This document shows positions 6,501 to 14,401 of a DNA stretch of 24,652 bases, one piece after another. The translations under genes and the position numbers were made by a program. The notes under the pieces were generated by a model. It saw only the letters and a program-made list of their open reading frames with translations. It was not told the DNA's origin and made no database searches. Position 1 is the stretch's first letter. Each line of letters starts with the position of its first letter. Source of the DNA: Bilophila sp964538355 (GTDB lineage: Bacteria; Desulfobacterota; Desulfovibrionia; Desulfovibrionales; Desulfovibrionaceae). The stretch spans positions 1-24,652 of the forward strand of contig CAZIFC010000033.1 in assembly GCA_964538355.1 (NCBI GenBank). Direction: 5' to 3'.

Positions 6501-6947
6501 ATGGCACGCATCCTGATCATGCACGGCGTCAATCTCAACATGTTCGGCAAGCGCGATCCCAGACATTATGGAACCGAAACGCTTGACGATATCAATACGA
6601 AACTATCACATCTTGCCGAAGAACTCGGCGTGGAAGCCGCCTTTTTCCAGTCCAACCACGAAGGGGCGTTTGTGGAGCGGATACAGCAGGCCCTTGCCGA
6701 CGGAACGGACGGCATCGTGATCAACGCAGGGGCGTGGACGCACTACAGCTATGCCATCATGGACGCGCTGGCGATTCTGTCCATCCCCGTTGTGGAAGTG
6801 CACATGTCCAATGTGCATGCCCGCGAATCGTTCCGGCACGCTTCCGTGCTTTCATCGGTGAGCAAAGGGTCGATTGCCGGGTTCGGCAGCGACAGCTATC
6901 TGCTCGGCCTGCGGGCTGTGGCGGAGCTGGTGAAGAGAGTCCGGTAG
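6501..6947 (+). CDS. aroQ: Type II 3-dehydroquinate dehydratase
   Basis: A 148-residue type II dehydroquinase, the usual length. It removes water from 3-dehydroquinate to give 3-dehydroshikimate, step three of the shikimate pathway to aromatic amino acids, and acts as a cytosolic dodecamer. The N-terminal MHGVNLNMFGKRDPRHYG carries the active-site Tyr23 on the flexible lid. INAGAWTHYSYAIMDAL contains Asn75 and the substrate loop, and VEVHMSNVHARESFRH carries catalytic His101 and Arg112. The C-terminal GSIAGFGSDSYLLGLRA is also typical. Val10 replaces the Pro common in HGPNLN, and Met14-Phe15 replace Leu-Leu; these are mild variations. AAAGGAAAG before the ATG is a good ribosome site. It appears monocistronic, with a terminator about 90 bases after the stop. 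Confidence 0.95.
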   Translation: MARILIMHGVNLNMFGKRDPRHYGTETLDDINTKLSHLAEELGVEAAFFQSNHEGAFVERIQQALADGTDGIVINAGAWTHYSYAIMDALAILSIPVVEVHMSNVHARESFRHASVLSSVSKGSIAGFGSDSYLLGLRAVAELVKRVR

Positions 6948-7039
6948 GGAAAGGGAACACAGAGGCCACGCGGGAGCCTTCCCGCCGGGAGGGAGCCGCG
7001 GATCTTTGCGGGAACCCTATTGTTACCTGCTGTAAACAA

Positions 7040-7069
7040 AAAAAGATCCGTCGGCTGGCGGATCTTTTT
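7040..7069. terminator. Bidirectional intrinsic terminator between aroQ and rsmE
   Basis: AAAAAGATCCG (7040-7050) pairs perfectly with CGGATCTTTTT (7059-7069) across an 8-base loop. Flanking A and T runs make it work on both strands. An extra CGGATCTTT copy at 6999-7007 could compete for the left arm. Confidence 0.88.
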
Positions 7070-7143
7070 CTGTTCGGGGAAGAGCGAGGGTTGCGGAACG
7101 CCCGGAACAGGTTGAGGGACGTTTCCGTAACACTCCTGAAAGG

Positions 7144-7926
7144 CTATCCGTTGCCGAGCTGCTGCTTCCACCAGTGAAGGCCCAGACACAACACGGCGGC
7201 GGTTTCCCAGCGCAGCACACGCTCACCAAGCGTTGCGGGCAAAAAGCCTGCCTGAGACAGCTTCTCGACTTCCTGCGCGGTAAAGCCCCCTTCCGGGCCG
7301 ACGACGCACAGGGTTTTTCCGGGCTGGCCCAGCGTGTCGGGAGTCAGCGACATCACCGACCTGTGCCCGCTTTCGACCAGCACATGCCGATGCTCGCAGC
7401 CAAGTTCCTCGGCAAGCGCGATAAGCTCGTCCACGCCTCCGGGCAGCGTCCGCAGATCGGGAAGCCAGGGGTTGCGGCATTGTTTCGCCCCGGCAACAAG
7501 CTGGCCGTGCCACGATTCCTTGATGTCCGGCGGGACGGGGAACTGGCTCCGATCAGCCTGCCACAGCCAGATGCCTCCGGCCTCGAACTCCACCGCCTTC
7601 TCCAGAATCCAGCCCCTGCGGGCGGCCTTTGTCCATCCGGCGGCCAGAATGACCCGGGAGGCAGGCTCGGGATAAGTCCAGTCCTCCAAAAATTCCAGCG
7701 AAACCGCCTTGGCGTTTTTCTTGTAGGGCAAAACGCGAAAACGCCCTTCACGCCCCCTGCCGTCCAGCACCCGGACTTCCTCGCCCTCGCGGATGCGAAG
7801 GACGCGGGTCAGGTGGTGGCTTTCCGAGGCATCCAGTTCATACGGCTCGTGCCACTGTTCGGGTTCCAGAAAAAAGGTGCGCGCATCGGACCAGTCCGGC
7901 GGCGCAGGCATATCGGTCAATGTCAT
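7144..7926 (-). CDS. rsmE: 16S rRNA (uracil(1498)-N3)-methyltransferase RsmE
   Basis: A 260-residue SPOUT-class methyltransferase that methylates N3 of U1498 in 16S rRNA using S-adenosylmethionine. The N-terminal PUA-like domain (about 15-90) carries SHHLTRVLRIREGEEVRVLDGRG. The C-terminal trefoil-knot domain includes AAGWTKAARRGWILEKAVEFEAGGI, the AKQCRNPWLP region, and the SAM-binding motifs VVGPEGGFTAQE (209-219) and LGERVLRWETAA (233-244). All of these are typical of RsmE. The length is slightly above the usual 240-250 because of a short N-terminal extension. AGGAAG before the ATG supports the start. It follows the 573-residue gene by 93 bases on the same strand and may be co-transcribed with it. 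Confidence 0.94.
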   Translation of the reverse strand: MTLTDMPAPPDWSDARTFFLEPEQWHEPYELDASESHHLTRVLRIREGEEVRVLDGRGREGRFRVLPYKKNAKAVSLEFLEDWTYPEPASRVILAAGWTKAARRGWILEKAVEFEAGGIWLWQADRSQFPVPPDIKESWHGQLVAGAKQCRNPWLPDLRTLPGGVDELIALAEELGCEHRHVLVESGHRSVMSLTPDTLGQPGKTLCVVGPEGGFTAQEVEKLSQAGFLPATLGERVLRWETAAVLCLGLHWWKQQLGNG

Positions 7927-8019
7927 GGGTTGTTCTTCCTTTGCAAAAAAACGTGAGGGACGCAGAGGCCGGACGCCCCCGCTCCAATCCCTGCCGGACA
8001 GCCCGCCGCGGACTTGCCG

Positions 8020-9741
8020 CTACTCGGAAACGGCTTTCTGGCGCGACTTGCGGACTGATTCAAATTCGTCTCGGAGGCTTACCAGACGGCGATAGTTCTT
8101 GCGGATCTCCACGCCATTCCGGGTCAGCTTGTCGTCCGGGCAATGAATGTACCGACGAAGCAGATAGCGGTTGTCAAGGATACTTTCAATGCAATGGAGC
8201 ACGCTTTGTACCAGCGTATCGAAATAGTTCCCCAGCTCGAACTTGAGATCCCGGAGCAGCTCCACCGCCTCAACCAGCATCTGGTTGTAGGTCAGCCGTT
8301 CCCCCTTGTAGCTGCGGGCCGCGATATCTTCAAGATACCGGACGGTCCGCGCCTGCCGGATGTACGCATACTTGCCCATCACTTCCTGATGAAGCTCATG
8401 CATCAGGCCAAAGGCTTCCTGATTGGCCGGATCCCTGAGGTAGGCATCCAGCACCTTTGTGGTATTGTTGTAAAACTCGTCGCTGTACCCGATGATGCGC
8501 CGCTGGTTCTTTGACAGCCACGCAAAAAGGAACTTGAGCCGCTTCTCGTCCGTATCCGTATTTTCCACCAGCTCGTTGCGCTTGTAGACGACCCGGCCCA
8601 CAAATTCGCCCCGCACGATGTCGTTCAGGCGCAGGATCATCGTGCTGGTGTCCTTCACGACATTGACGTCCATACCCTCGCCGGTAAGCGGATGGATCAG
8701 CTCCTGCGCCTCTACGGAGAGGGCGCGATCCTGACGCACGTTGTCGGCATTGAAGCGGTGCTGCTTGTAGGCGATGCGGATGATCACCACCCGCTTTTCG
8801 GCATCTACAAAAAAACCTTTCTCTTCACAGAGATGAATCAGATCTTTCTGTTCAGGGTCAAGCCGCACGAGAGCGATTTTCTCCACCCTAGGGTAGGGCC
8901 TGTTCTCGCCGTTGTTCCAGATGGTCGTGATTGTGCGGTCGGACTGCCCGAGAACCCGGATGAGGAACCGCTCCCCCAGCTTGTGCAGACGCCGCGAGAA
9001 CAACGCCGCCGAAGTCCGGCGTTCCGACGAAATGGGGAACCCGTACAGCTCCATCAGAAACTGGCAGGTAAAGGTGCGGTTGCGCTCGTACATCTCGTTG
9101 TCGCCCAGCTTGAACTTGCCGATACGCATCCCGAACCGCTTGATTTCCCCGTCCATGTCGGACGGGAACGAAGCGAAAAGCCCCGCCAGATGATAGTGCC
9201 CGTAAAGGTCCGTCGCAAAGACATGCGCCCGGTCCATCGCCAGAAGATAGGGCATCAGGGAGGGGTAGTAGTCCAGCACGGCGGTATCCACGCGGCGGAA
9301 CTGTTCGCGGAAGGGATCTTGCAGCTTCTTGGGCAGGCGGCTCAGAAAAATCTGGACGTTGCGGGCAATGACGTGGGATTCCAGCGGGCAGGAGGCCCCT
9401 TCCGCCGCGTTCACCGCGCTGAAGACGGGATGCAGGATGTCGTACTGGAAAATTTCGTTGAAACTTTCCAGAGGACGCCCAAACGCCACCATGGAAAATC
9501 CGGGAAGCCCCTTGTACTCCCAGAGTTCCGATTCGAAGGACGGCAGGAGATCGCGCGCATCCACCAGAGGATACTGCTCTGTTTCGCACCACGGCTTGAG
9601 AAGGCAGAACTTGATGTGTACGGCATCCAGAAAGTGCTTGAGCGTCTCCATATCGCTGATTTCGATGATATCGGAAAAGGAGTCGGCGGCAGACCAGGAA
9701 AAGTCTCCAAGGGTAAAGGCTTCTTTCCATGAAAACGACAT
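8020..9741 (-). CDS. Large conserved-looking protein of unknown family upstream of rsmE
   Basis: A 573-residue protein that I cannot assign to a family. It has no signal peptide, membrane helix, nucleotide-binding P-loop or clear metal motif. Residues 1-250 are mixed and rich in aromatics (ISDMETLKHFLDAVHIKFCLLKPW and DYYPSLMPYLLAMDRAHVF). Residues 250-400 look like beta-rich segments (RVEKIALVRLDPEQKD and KRVVIIRIAYKQHRF). The last 170 residues look helical and highly charged (DEKRLKFLFAWLSKNQRRII, ending SLRDEFESVRKSRQKAVSE), perhaps a coiled coil or nucleic-acid contact surface. I chose the ATG at 9741. A GTG start at 9807 would add 22 residues without a ribosome site, though the site at 9741 is also weak (AAGAGAG). 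Unbroken coding with neighbour-like codon use supports a real gene. The link to rsmE is only positional. Confidence 0.82.
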   Translation of the reverse strand: MSFSWKEAFTLGDFSWSAADSFSDIIEISDMETLKHFLDAVHIKFCLLKPWCETEQYPLVDARDLLPSFESELWEYKGLPGFSMVAFGRPLESFNEIFQYDILHPVFSAVNAAEGASCPLESHVIARNVQIFLSRLPKKLQDPFREQFRRVDTAVLDYYPSLMPYLLAMDRAHVFATDLYGHYHLAGLFASFPSDMDGEIKRFGMRIGKFKLGDNEMYERNRTFTCQFLMELYGFPISSERRTSAALFSRRLHKLGERFLIRVLGQSDRTITTIWNNGENRPYPRVEKIALVRLDPEQKDLIHLCEEKGFFVDAEKRVVIIRIAYKQHRFNADNVRQDRALSVEAQELIHPLTGEGMDVNVVKDTSTMILRLNDIVRGEFVGRVVYKRNELVENTDTDEKRLKFLFAWLSKNQRRIIGYSDEFYNNTTKVLDAYLRDPANQEAFGLMHELHQEVMGKYAYIRQARTVRYLEDIAARSYKGERLTYNQMLVEAVELLRDLKFELGNYFDTLVQSVLHCIESILDNRYLLRRYIHCPDDKLTRNGVEIRKNYRRLVSLRDEFESVRKSRQKAVSE

Positions 9742-10073
9742 GATGGGACTCTCTTTCCGGCTTTCGGAGAAACACCTTCCGTGGTGTCCCCGGCTCTCTC
9801 TATGCACTCAGCATTTTACAGGTTTCTCTGTAGCAAAACAGGAAGAAAAACGCCACCCCTGATTGGAAAAAGTCCGGCTATCCCTCCACGGGCCAGCCGG
9901 CCCTTCCGCCGCAGAAAAGCCCGCTCCGCCCCTTGGCATGGCGGGCAAAGATGAGGTACATAAGGAAATTCGCGACGCTGTATCTGCATCCTTGCCGTCC
10001 GCCGCGGACGCAGCCCCTTGGCTGCCTTCCTCCGAACACCTTGCTCTCAGGCTATTGAGAATACGGAGCAGTC
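9742..10073. other. 332-base divergent intergenic region
   Basis: This gap separates the 573-residue gene from the aminotransferase gene and should contain both promoters. On the minus strand TAAAAT (around 9816-9821) is a fair -10 without a good -35. CCGGCT and AGCCGG around 9877-9903 form a short inverted repeat. An ORF spanning 9863-10141 has a low-quality composition and overlaps the aminotransferase start, so I treat it as non-coding. I see no RNA gene. Confidence 0.4.
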
Positions 10074-11255
10074 ATGAACATCATCAGCAGTCAGATGAGT
10101 TCCTCCATCGAAAACGGTTCCTGGATCCGCCGCATGTTTGAAGCGGGTATCCAGCTCAAGCAGAAATACGGCAACGATGCCGTGTGCGACTTCAGCCTCG
10201 GAAACCCGGATCTTGCGCCCCCGCCCGCCGTGGGCAAGGCCCTGGCCGCCTTCGCCGCGCATGTGGGCGAGCCTTTCAGCCTCGGCTACATGCCGAACGC
10301 CGGTTTCGGCTGGGCACGCGAAAAGCTTGCCGCGCACATTTCCACGGAGCAAGGCGTTGAAATCGCCGGCGAGGACGTCATCCTGACCTGCGGGGCCGCC
10401 GGCGCGCTCAACGTCATTTTCAAGACGGTTCTGGAACCCGGTGACGAAGTGCTGACCGTTACACCCTATTTTGTGGAGTACGGCGCGTATGTGGGCAATC
10501 ATGGCGGAACGTTCAAAAAGGTTCCCACCCTGCCCGATACCTTCGGACTGGATCTGCCCGCCATTGAAGCGGCGATCACCCCGAAAACCCGCGCCATGAT
10601 CATCAACTCGCCCCACAACCCCACCGGCACCATCTACACCCGCAGCGAGCTGGAAGGCCTGGTCGCCATCCTGAAAAAGGCCTCCGAACGCAACGGGCGG
10701 CCCCTCTACCTCATCGCGGACGAGCCATACCGCTTCCTCGCCTTCGACGGCGCGGAAGTCCCCAGCCTGCTCCCCATGTACCCCTATGCGATCCTCGCAA
10801 GCTCCTTCTCCAAGAACATGTGCCTTGCCGGAGAACGCCTCGGCTACATCGCCCTTTCCCCTCTCTTTGCCGAACGCGGACAGCTCATGGCCGGGCTGAC
10901 CCTCGCCAACCGCATCCTTGGGTTCGTCAATCCCCCCGTCGTGGGGCAGCACATCATGGCTGGTGCCCTCGGCTCTCAGGTTGATGTCAATATCTACGCA
11001 AAACGCCGTGAAATGATGGGCAATATTCTTACCGATGCCGGGTATGAATTCCAGATGCCGCGCGGCGCGTTCTACTTTTTCCCGAAGGCTCCCGGCGGAG
11101 ACGACGTGGCCTTCGTGAACCGCCTGCTTGAGGAACGCATCCTCGCCGTTCCCGGTTCGGGCTTCGGCGGCCCCGGACACTTCCGCCTCGCCTTCTGCGT
11201 GGAAGACGAGGTCATCGCCCGCTCCGCCGAAGGCTTCAAAAAGGCCAGAGGATGA
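10074..11255 (+). CDS. PLP-dependent class I aminotransferase, aspartate aminotransferase-like
   Basis: A 393-residue fold-type I aminotransferase. Lys247 in SSFSKNMCLAGERLGY forms the Schiff base with pyridoxal phosphate. Asn182 in INSPHNPTG and Asp216 in ADEPYR contact the cofactor ring, and the C-terminal Arg in HFRLAFCVED should bind the substrate carboxylate. CGAAGALNVIFKTVLEPGDEV is the phosphate-binding helix region. Such enzymes transfer amino groups between aspartate (or another amino acid) and 2-oxoglutarate. Exact specificity (aspartate, alanine or aromatic) cannot be read from the motifs. GGAG seven bases before ATG supports the start. It is a single-gene unit, divergent from the 573-residue gene and separated from the fatty acid block by a long hairpin. 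Confidence 0.92.
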   Translation: MNIISSQMSSSIENGSWIRRMFEAGIQLKQKYGNDAVCDFSLGNPDLAPPPAVGKALAAFAAHVGEPFSLGYMPNAGFGWAREKLAAHISTEQGVEIAGEDVILTCGAAGALNVIFKTVLEPGDEVLTVTPYFVEYGAYVGNHGGTFKKVPTLPDTFGLDLPAIEAAITPKTRAMIINSPHNPTGTIYTRSELEGLVAILKKASERNGRPLYLIADEPYRFLAFDGAEVPSLLPMYPYAILASSFSKNMCLAGERLGYIALSPLFAERGQLMAGLTLANRILGFVNPPVVGQHIMAGALGSQVDVNIYAKRREMMGNILTDAGYEFQMPRGAFYFFPKAPGGDDVAFVNRLLEERILAVPGSGFGGPGHFRLAFCVEDEVIARSAEGFKKARG

Positions 11256-11258
11256 TTC

Positions 11259-11301
11259 CGATGCGTTGCGGCACACGGACAGCCCATGCCGCAACGCATC
11301 G
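11259..11301. terminator. Perfect 15-bp hairpin after the aminotransferase gene
   Basis: CGATGCGTTGCGGCA (11259-11273) pairs without mismatch with TGCCGCAACGCATCG (11287-11301) across a 13-base loop, starting 4 bases past the stop codon. It lacks a proper T run (AAAGACCTTCTCTCT follows), so it may be a weak or factor-assisted terminator, or an mRNA 3'-end protector. Confidence 0.6.
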
Positions 11302-11331
11302 AAAGACCTTCTCTCTGCCCCTGTCTCGGCC

Positions 11332-11360
11332 TTGACAGAAGCCGATCAACCGTGTAAGGA
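11332..11360 (+). promoter_or_regulatory. Candidate promoter for the DUF177-rpmF-plsX-fab block
   Basis: A perfect -35 hexamer TTGACA (11332-11337) lies about 45 bases before the first gene of the block. The best downstream -10 is TGTAAG (11353-11358) at 15-base spacing, which is suboptimal. It sits just past the hairpin ending the previous unit, which makes a promoter here likely, but the -10 is weak. Confidence 0.4.
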
Positions 11361-11380
11361 GTCCCGTTCACGAGGTTATC

Positions 11381-11944
11381 ATGGCTGAACTACGGATTGC
11401 ATTGAACAACATCGCCCCCGAAGGCAAGACGTTTATCCTTGATGATCCGGCCATCTGGTCGGTTCCCATGAAGGAATGCGGCATGGACTGCCGCGTCGTC
11501 CAGCCGCTGGTGGGCACAGTCACGCTTCTCCCCCAGGAAGACGGCTGCCTTGTGCGCGGAAACCTGAAGGGCGAAGTCGTCGTTCCCTGTAACCGTTGCA
11601 CCGAAGACGCAAACCTGCTGATTGACAGCAGTTTCGACAGCTTCGAGCCGTTTCCCGAAGAAGACGAACAGGACCTTCCCGGCAGCAAGGAAAAAGCGTT
11701 CGATAACGAAGCCGACGAGCTTGTCGTCAGGCTGATCGACGGTGCGCCGGAAATCAATCTGGGCGGACTGCTCTGGGAAGAATTTGTGCTTGCCCTTCCC
11801 GTGCGGCCCCTGTGCCGCCCCGACTGCAAGGGCTTGTGCCCCGATTGCGGGAAAAACCTCAATGAAGGGCCCTGCTCCTGCGTGCGGGACGAAGGCGATC
11901 CGCGCCTTGCGGCCCTCCGGGGTTTGAAAGTCAAAAAGAACTAG
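11381..11944 (+). CDS. DUF177 / YceD-family protein with cysteine clusters
   Basis: A 187-residue DUF177 (YceD) protein. The family is encoded next to rpmF across many bacteria and is linked to 23S rRNA and ribosome biogenesis, though its mechanism is not settled. Seen here are the mid-domain VVVPCNRCTED (Cys70, Cys73), an acidic stretch EPFPEEDEQD, GGLLWEEFVLALPVRPLC, and a C-terminal cysteine cluster LCRPDCKGLCPDCGKNLNEG (Cys145, 149, 153, 156) followed by Cys165 and Cys167. The two CxxC-type clusters suggest zinc binding. GAGG about seven bases before ATG supports the start. It is the first gene of the fatty acid block, and its position directly before rpmF is the classic arrangement. Confidence 0.88.
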   Translation: MAELRIALNNIAPEGKTFILDDPAIWSVPMKECGMDCRVVQPLVGTVTLLPQEDGCLVRGNLKGEVVVPCNRCTEDANLLIDSSFDSFEPFPEEDEQDLPGSKEKAFDNEADELVVRLIDGAPEINLGGLLWEEFVLALPVRPLCRPDCKGLCPDCGKNLNEGPCSCVRDEGDPRLAALRGLKVKKN

Positions 11945-12025
11945 ATTTTGCCGCCGCCCTTGTGTCCATGCCCGGATTGGGCTATTCCCCTTCGGAGACA
12001 TGAAACCGGCGACAGAGCCAAAAAC

Positions 12026-12040
12026 TCGGCACCATGCCGA
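12026..12040 (+). promoter_or_regulatory. Small hairpin just upstream of the rpmF ribosome site
   Basis: TCGGCA-CCA-TGCCGA forms a perfect 6-bp stem ending five bases before the AAGGAG of rpmF. It could influence L32 translation or mRNA processing between the DUF177 gene and rpmF. It is short, and function is not shown. Confidence 0.3.
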
Positions 12041-12058
12041 ATCCTAAGGAGTGCCGTC

Positions 12059-12250
12059 ATGGCCGTACAGCAGAATAAGAAATCCCATTCCAAGAAGGGT
12101 ATGCGCCGGTCCCACGATCGCGTGGCCACCCCCACTGTCGTTTACTGCACCTGCGGAGCCCCCACGGTTCCCCATGCCGCCTGCCCCAGCTGCGGCACCT
12201 ACCGCGGTCGCCAGGTCGTCGAACAGAAGACCGCCGATGAGCAGCAATAA
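12059..12250 (+). CDS. rpmF: 50S ribosomal protein L32
   Basis: A 63-residue L32. The N-terminus MAVQQNKKSHSKKGMRRSHD is the basic rRNA-binding tail (L32 normally begins MAVPK...). Cys30, Cys32, Cys42 and Cys45 (YCTCG and CPSCG) form the zinc-ribbon version of the protein. The first cysteine pair has the unusual spacing CxC rather than CxxC. The ATG is preceded by AAGGAG at good spacing. The last codons overlap the plsX start by 14 bases, so plsX is probably translated by coupling. The rpmF-plsX-fabH linkage ties ribosome production to membrane lipid synthesis and is widespread in bacteria. Confidence 0.95.
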   Translation: MAVQQNKKSHSKKGMRRSHDRVATPTVVYCTCGAPTVPHAACPSCGTYRGRQVVEQKTADEQQ

Positions 12251-13277
12251 GACCATTATCGCCGTCGACGCCATGGGAGGCGATCTCGGTCCCTCCGTGG
12301 TCGTTCCCGGAGCGATTGAGGCCGCCCGCCAGACCGGAGCCAAGATTCTCCTTGTCGGAAACGAGGCTGTCCTTGACGGCGAACTGTCCAGGATTGCCCC
12401 CAGCGGGGTGGATCTGGAAATCGTCCATGCCCCCGAAGTCGCGGGCATGGACGAAAAGCCTTCGGATATCCTGCGCCGCAAGAAAAACGCCTCCATTCAG
12501 GTGGCGTGCCGTCTTGTGCGCGACGGAGCCGCCCACGGCGTCGTCAGCGCGGGGCATTCCGGCGCATCCGTTGCCTGCGGGATGTTCATCATGGGGCGTA
12601 TCCCCGGCGTGGAACGTCCCGCCCTGGCTTCCCTCCTTCCCACGGAAAAAGATCCCATCGTCCTGCTGGACGTGGGGGCCACCGTCGACTGCAAGCCCTA
12701 CAACATCTTCCAGTTCGGCCTCATGGGCAACGCCTTTGCCCGCGACATGCTCAACAAGGAAGCTCCCCGCGTCGGGCTGCTCAGCATCGGCGAGGAGGAA
12801 GGCAAGGGCAACAGCCAGGTGAAGGAGGCCTATGAGCTGTTCAAGCTGGCTCAGAACCTCAATTTTACCGGAAACATCGAGGGCCGTGACCTGTTTACGG
12901 GAGATGTTGACGTTGCCGTGTGTGACGGTTTTGTCGGCAATGTGGCACTGAAGCTCAGCGAGGGGCTGGGCATGTCCCTGAGCCGTGTGCTCAAGCGTGA
13001 ACTGCTCAATTCCGGCTTTCTGCCCAAACTGGGCAGCCTGCTCGCCAAGGCCGCCTTCCGCCGCTTTGCCAAGGTCGTGGACTACGCCGAATACGGCGGT
13101 GCGCCCCTGCTCGGCCTTCAGAACATCTCCATCGTCTGCCACGGACGTTCCAACGCCAAGGCTATCTGCAACGCAACCCGCATGGCGACCCTGTTCGTCG
13201 AGAAAGAGACCAACCGGCGTCTGATGGAAGCCATCTGCGCCAATGAGGAACTCACCCGTTACGGGCGTTCCTGTTAG
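12237..13277 (+). CDS. plsX: Phosphate acyltransferase PlsX
   Basis: A 346-residue PlsX, which makes acyl-phosphate from acyl-ACP as the first step of phospholipid synthesis with PlsY. The N-terminal IIAVDAMGGDLGPSVVVPGA is diagnostic. Other family motifs are VSAGHSGASVACG, LLDVGATVDCKP, GLLSIGEEEGKGN, the DVAVCDGFVGNVALKLSEG segment and the C-terminal YGGAPLLGLQ and CHGRSNAKAI. The enzyme is peripheral at the membrane. The start at 12237 overlaps rpmF by 14 bases and has only a weak AGAAGA ribosome site, so coupled translation is likely. An open extension to 12051 in the same frame is only the rpmF shadow. Confidence 0.96.
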   Translation: MSSNKTIIAVDAMGGDLGPSVVVPGAIEAARQTGAKILLVGNEAVLDGELSRIAPSGVDLEIVHAPEVAGMDEKPSDILRRKKNASIQVACRLVRDGAAHGVVSAGHSGASVACGMFIMGRIPGVERPALASLLPTEKDPIVLLDVGATVDCKPYNIFQFGLMGNAFARDMLNKEAPRVGLLSIGEEEGKGNSQVKEAYELFKLAQNLNFTGNIEGRDLFTGDVDVAVCDGFVGNVALKLSEGLGMSLSRVLKRELLNSGFLPKLGSLLAKAAFRRFAKVVDYAEYGGAPLLGLQNISIVCHGRSNAKAICNATRMATLFVEKETNRRLMEAICANEELTRYGRSC

Positions 13278-13305
13278 CACTTCCCTCCAAACGCACGGAC
13301 ACCGC

Positions 13306-14310
13306 ATGACAGCAATCCAGATTCAGGGCTTGGGAACCTATGTTCCCCAAAAGCGGCTCACGAACGTAGACCTGATGTCGTTGGTCGACACCAACGACGA
13401 ATGGATCGTCACCAGAACCGGAATCAAGGCCCGCCACATGCTGGCCGAGAACGAACACGGTTCCGACGCAGGTCGGGAGGCCGCTCTCAAGGCCCTTGAA
13501 GATGCCGGAATTGCTCCCGAATCCATTACGCATGTGCTTGTGGCCACCTGCACCCCGGATTATCTCTGCCCCAGCACGGCCTGCATCATCAGCGGGCAAA
13601 TCGGTTCCCACGGCGCGATGGCGATGGATATCAACGCGGCCTGCTCCGGCTTTGTGTATGGGCTGGACATGGCGCGCGGCATCCTTGCGGGCAATCCCCG
13701 CGCCAAGGTGTTGTTCATCGGTACCGAAGCCTTTTCCCGTCGCCTGAACTGGAATGACCGGACGACGTGCATTCTCTTCGGAGACGGCGCGGCAGCGGTC
13801 GTTCTTTCGTCCGGGGAAGCGGAAAAGCCCAAAACCTGCCTGCCTTCGGCGGCAAGGCTCAAAGACGTGCTGTGCGGCGCGGACGGACGGCAGTATCCCC
13901 TGCTTACTGTCGGCGGCGGCACCTTGCGCAGCTACCAGCCGGGTGCCTCCGTGCAGGATGATTTCTTTCTTCAGATGCAGGGCCGGGAAGTCTTCAAGCT
14001 CGCCGTCCGCAGCCTCTCCGCCGTATGCACCGAAATACTGGAACGCAACGGCCTGACGCTCGACGACATCGATCTCTTTATCCCGCACCAAGCCAATCTG
14101 CGTATCATCGAAGCTGTCGGCGACCGCCTCAAGCTTGCGGGCGAAAAGGTCTTCGTCAATCTGGACGAATACGGCAACACCTCCGCCGCATCCATCCCGT
14201 TGGCTATCGGAGACGCCTGCGTCCAGAAGCGCATCCGCCCCGGCTCCCGCGTTCTCCTGAGCGCATTCGGGGGCGGTTTCACATGGGGTGCCGCGTTGCT
14301 GGAATTCTAG
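13306..14310 (+). CDS. fabH: 3-oxoacyl-ACP synthase III (FabH)
   Basis: A 334-residue beta-ketoacyl-ACP synthase III that condenses acetyl-CoA with malonyl-ACP to start fatty acid synthesis. The catalytic triad is clear: Cys113 in INAACSGFVYG, His261 in FIPHQANLRI and Asn291 in EYGNTSAAS. WIVTRTGIKARH near 33-44 and the C-terminal GGGFTWGAALLEF are typical. I chose ATG 13306 because MTAIQIQGLGTYVPQ matches the usual FabH N-terminus; the in-frame earlier start at 13243 would lie inside plsX. No good ribosome site precedes 13306 (at best ACGGA), 28 bases after the plsX stop, so reinitiation after plsX is likely. The gene is about 15 residues longer than E. coli FabH. Confidence 0.95.
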   Translation: MTAIQIQGLGTYVPQKRLTNVDLMSLVDTNDEWIVTRTGIKARHMLAENEHGSDAGREAALKALEDAGIAPESITHVLVATCTPDYLCPSTACIISGQIGSHGAMAMDINAACSGFVYGLDMARGILAGNPRAKVLFIGTEAFSRRLNWNDRTTCILFGDGAAAVVLSSGEAEKPKTCLPSAARLKDVLCGADGRQYPLLTVGGGTLRSYQPGASVQDDFFLQMQGREVFKLAVRSLSAVCTEILERNGLTLDDIDLFIPHQANLRIIEAVGDRLKLAGEKVFVNLDEYGNTSAASIPLAIGDACVQKRIRPGSRVLLSAFGGGFTWGAALLEF

Positions 14311-14322
14311 CGTTTCCGTTCC

Positions 14323-14340
14323 CTGCGGCACAGGCCGCAG
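14323..14340 (+). terminator. 7-bp tetraloop hairpin between fabH and fabG
   Basis: CTGCGGC-ACAG-GCCGCAG is a perfect 7-bp stem with a 4-base loop, 12 bases after the fabH stop. No T run follows directly, so it may be a weak attenuator or a processing/stability element rather than a full terminator. Confidence 0.35.
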
Positions 14341-14344
14341 CGTA

Positions 14345-14373
14345 TTGAATTCCGATTTCTTTTGGGCTACAAA
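14345..14373 (+). promoter_or_regulatory. Candidate internal promoter upstream of fabG
   Basis: TTGAAT (14345-14350) and TACAAA (14368-14373) are separated by exactly 17 bases and lie in an AT-richer patch 28 bases before the fabG start. Each hexamer matches the sigma-70 consensus at four of six positions. This could give fabG-acpP-fabF separate expression from rpmF-plsX-fabH. Confidence 0.4.
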
Positions 14374-14401
14374 CAGCTGACTGCAACCATAAGGTGAATA
14401 C

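Noticed and set aside
9863..10141. 92-codon plus-strand open frame before the aminotransferase gene
   Set aside because: It overlaps the aminotransferase start in another frame, has low-quality composition and no clear ribosome site.
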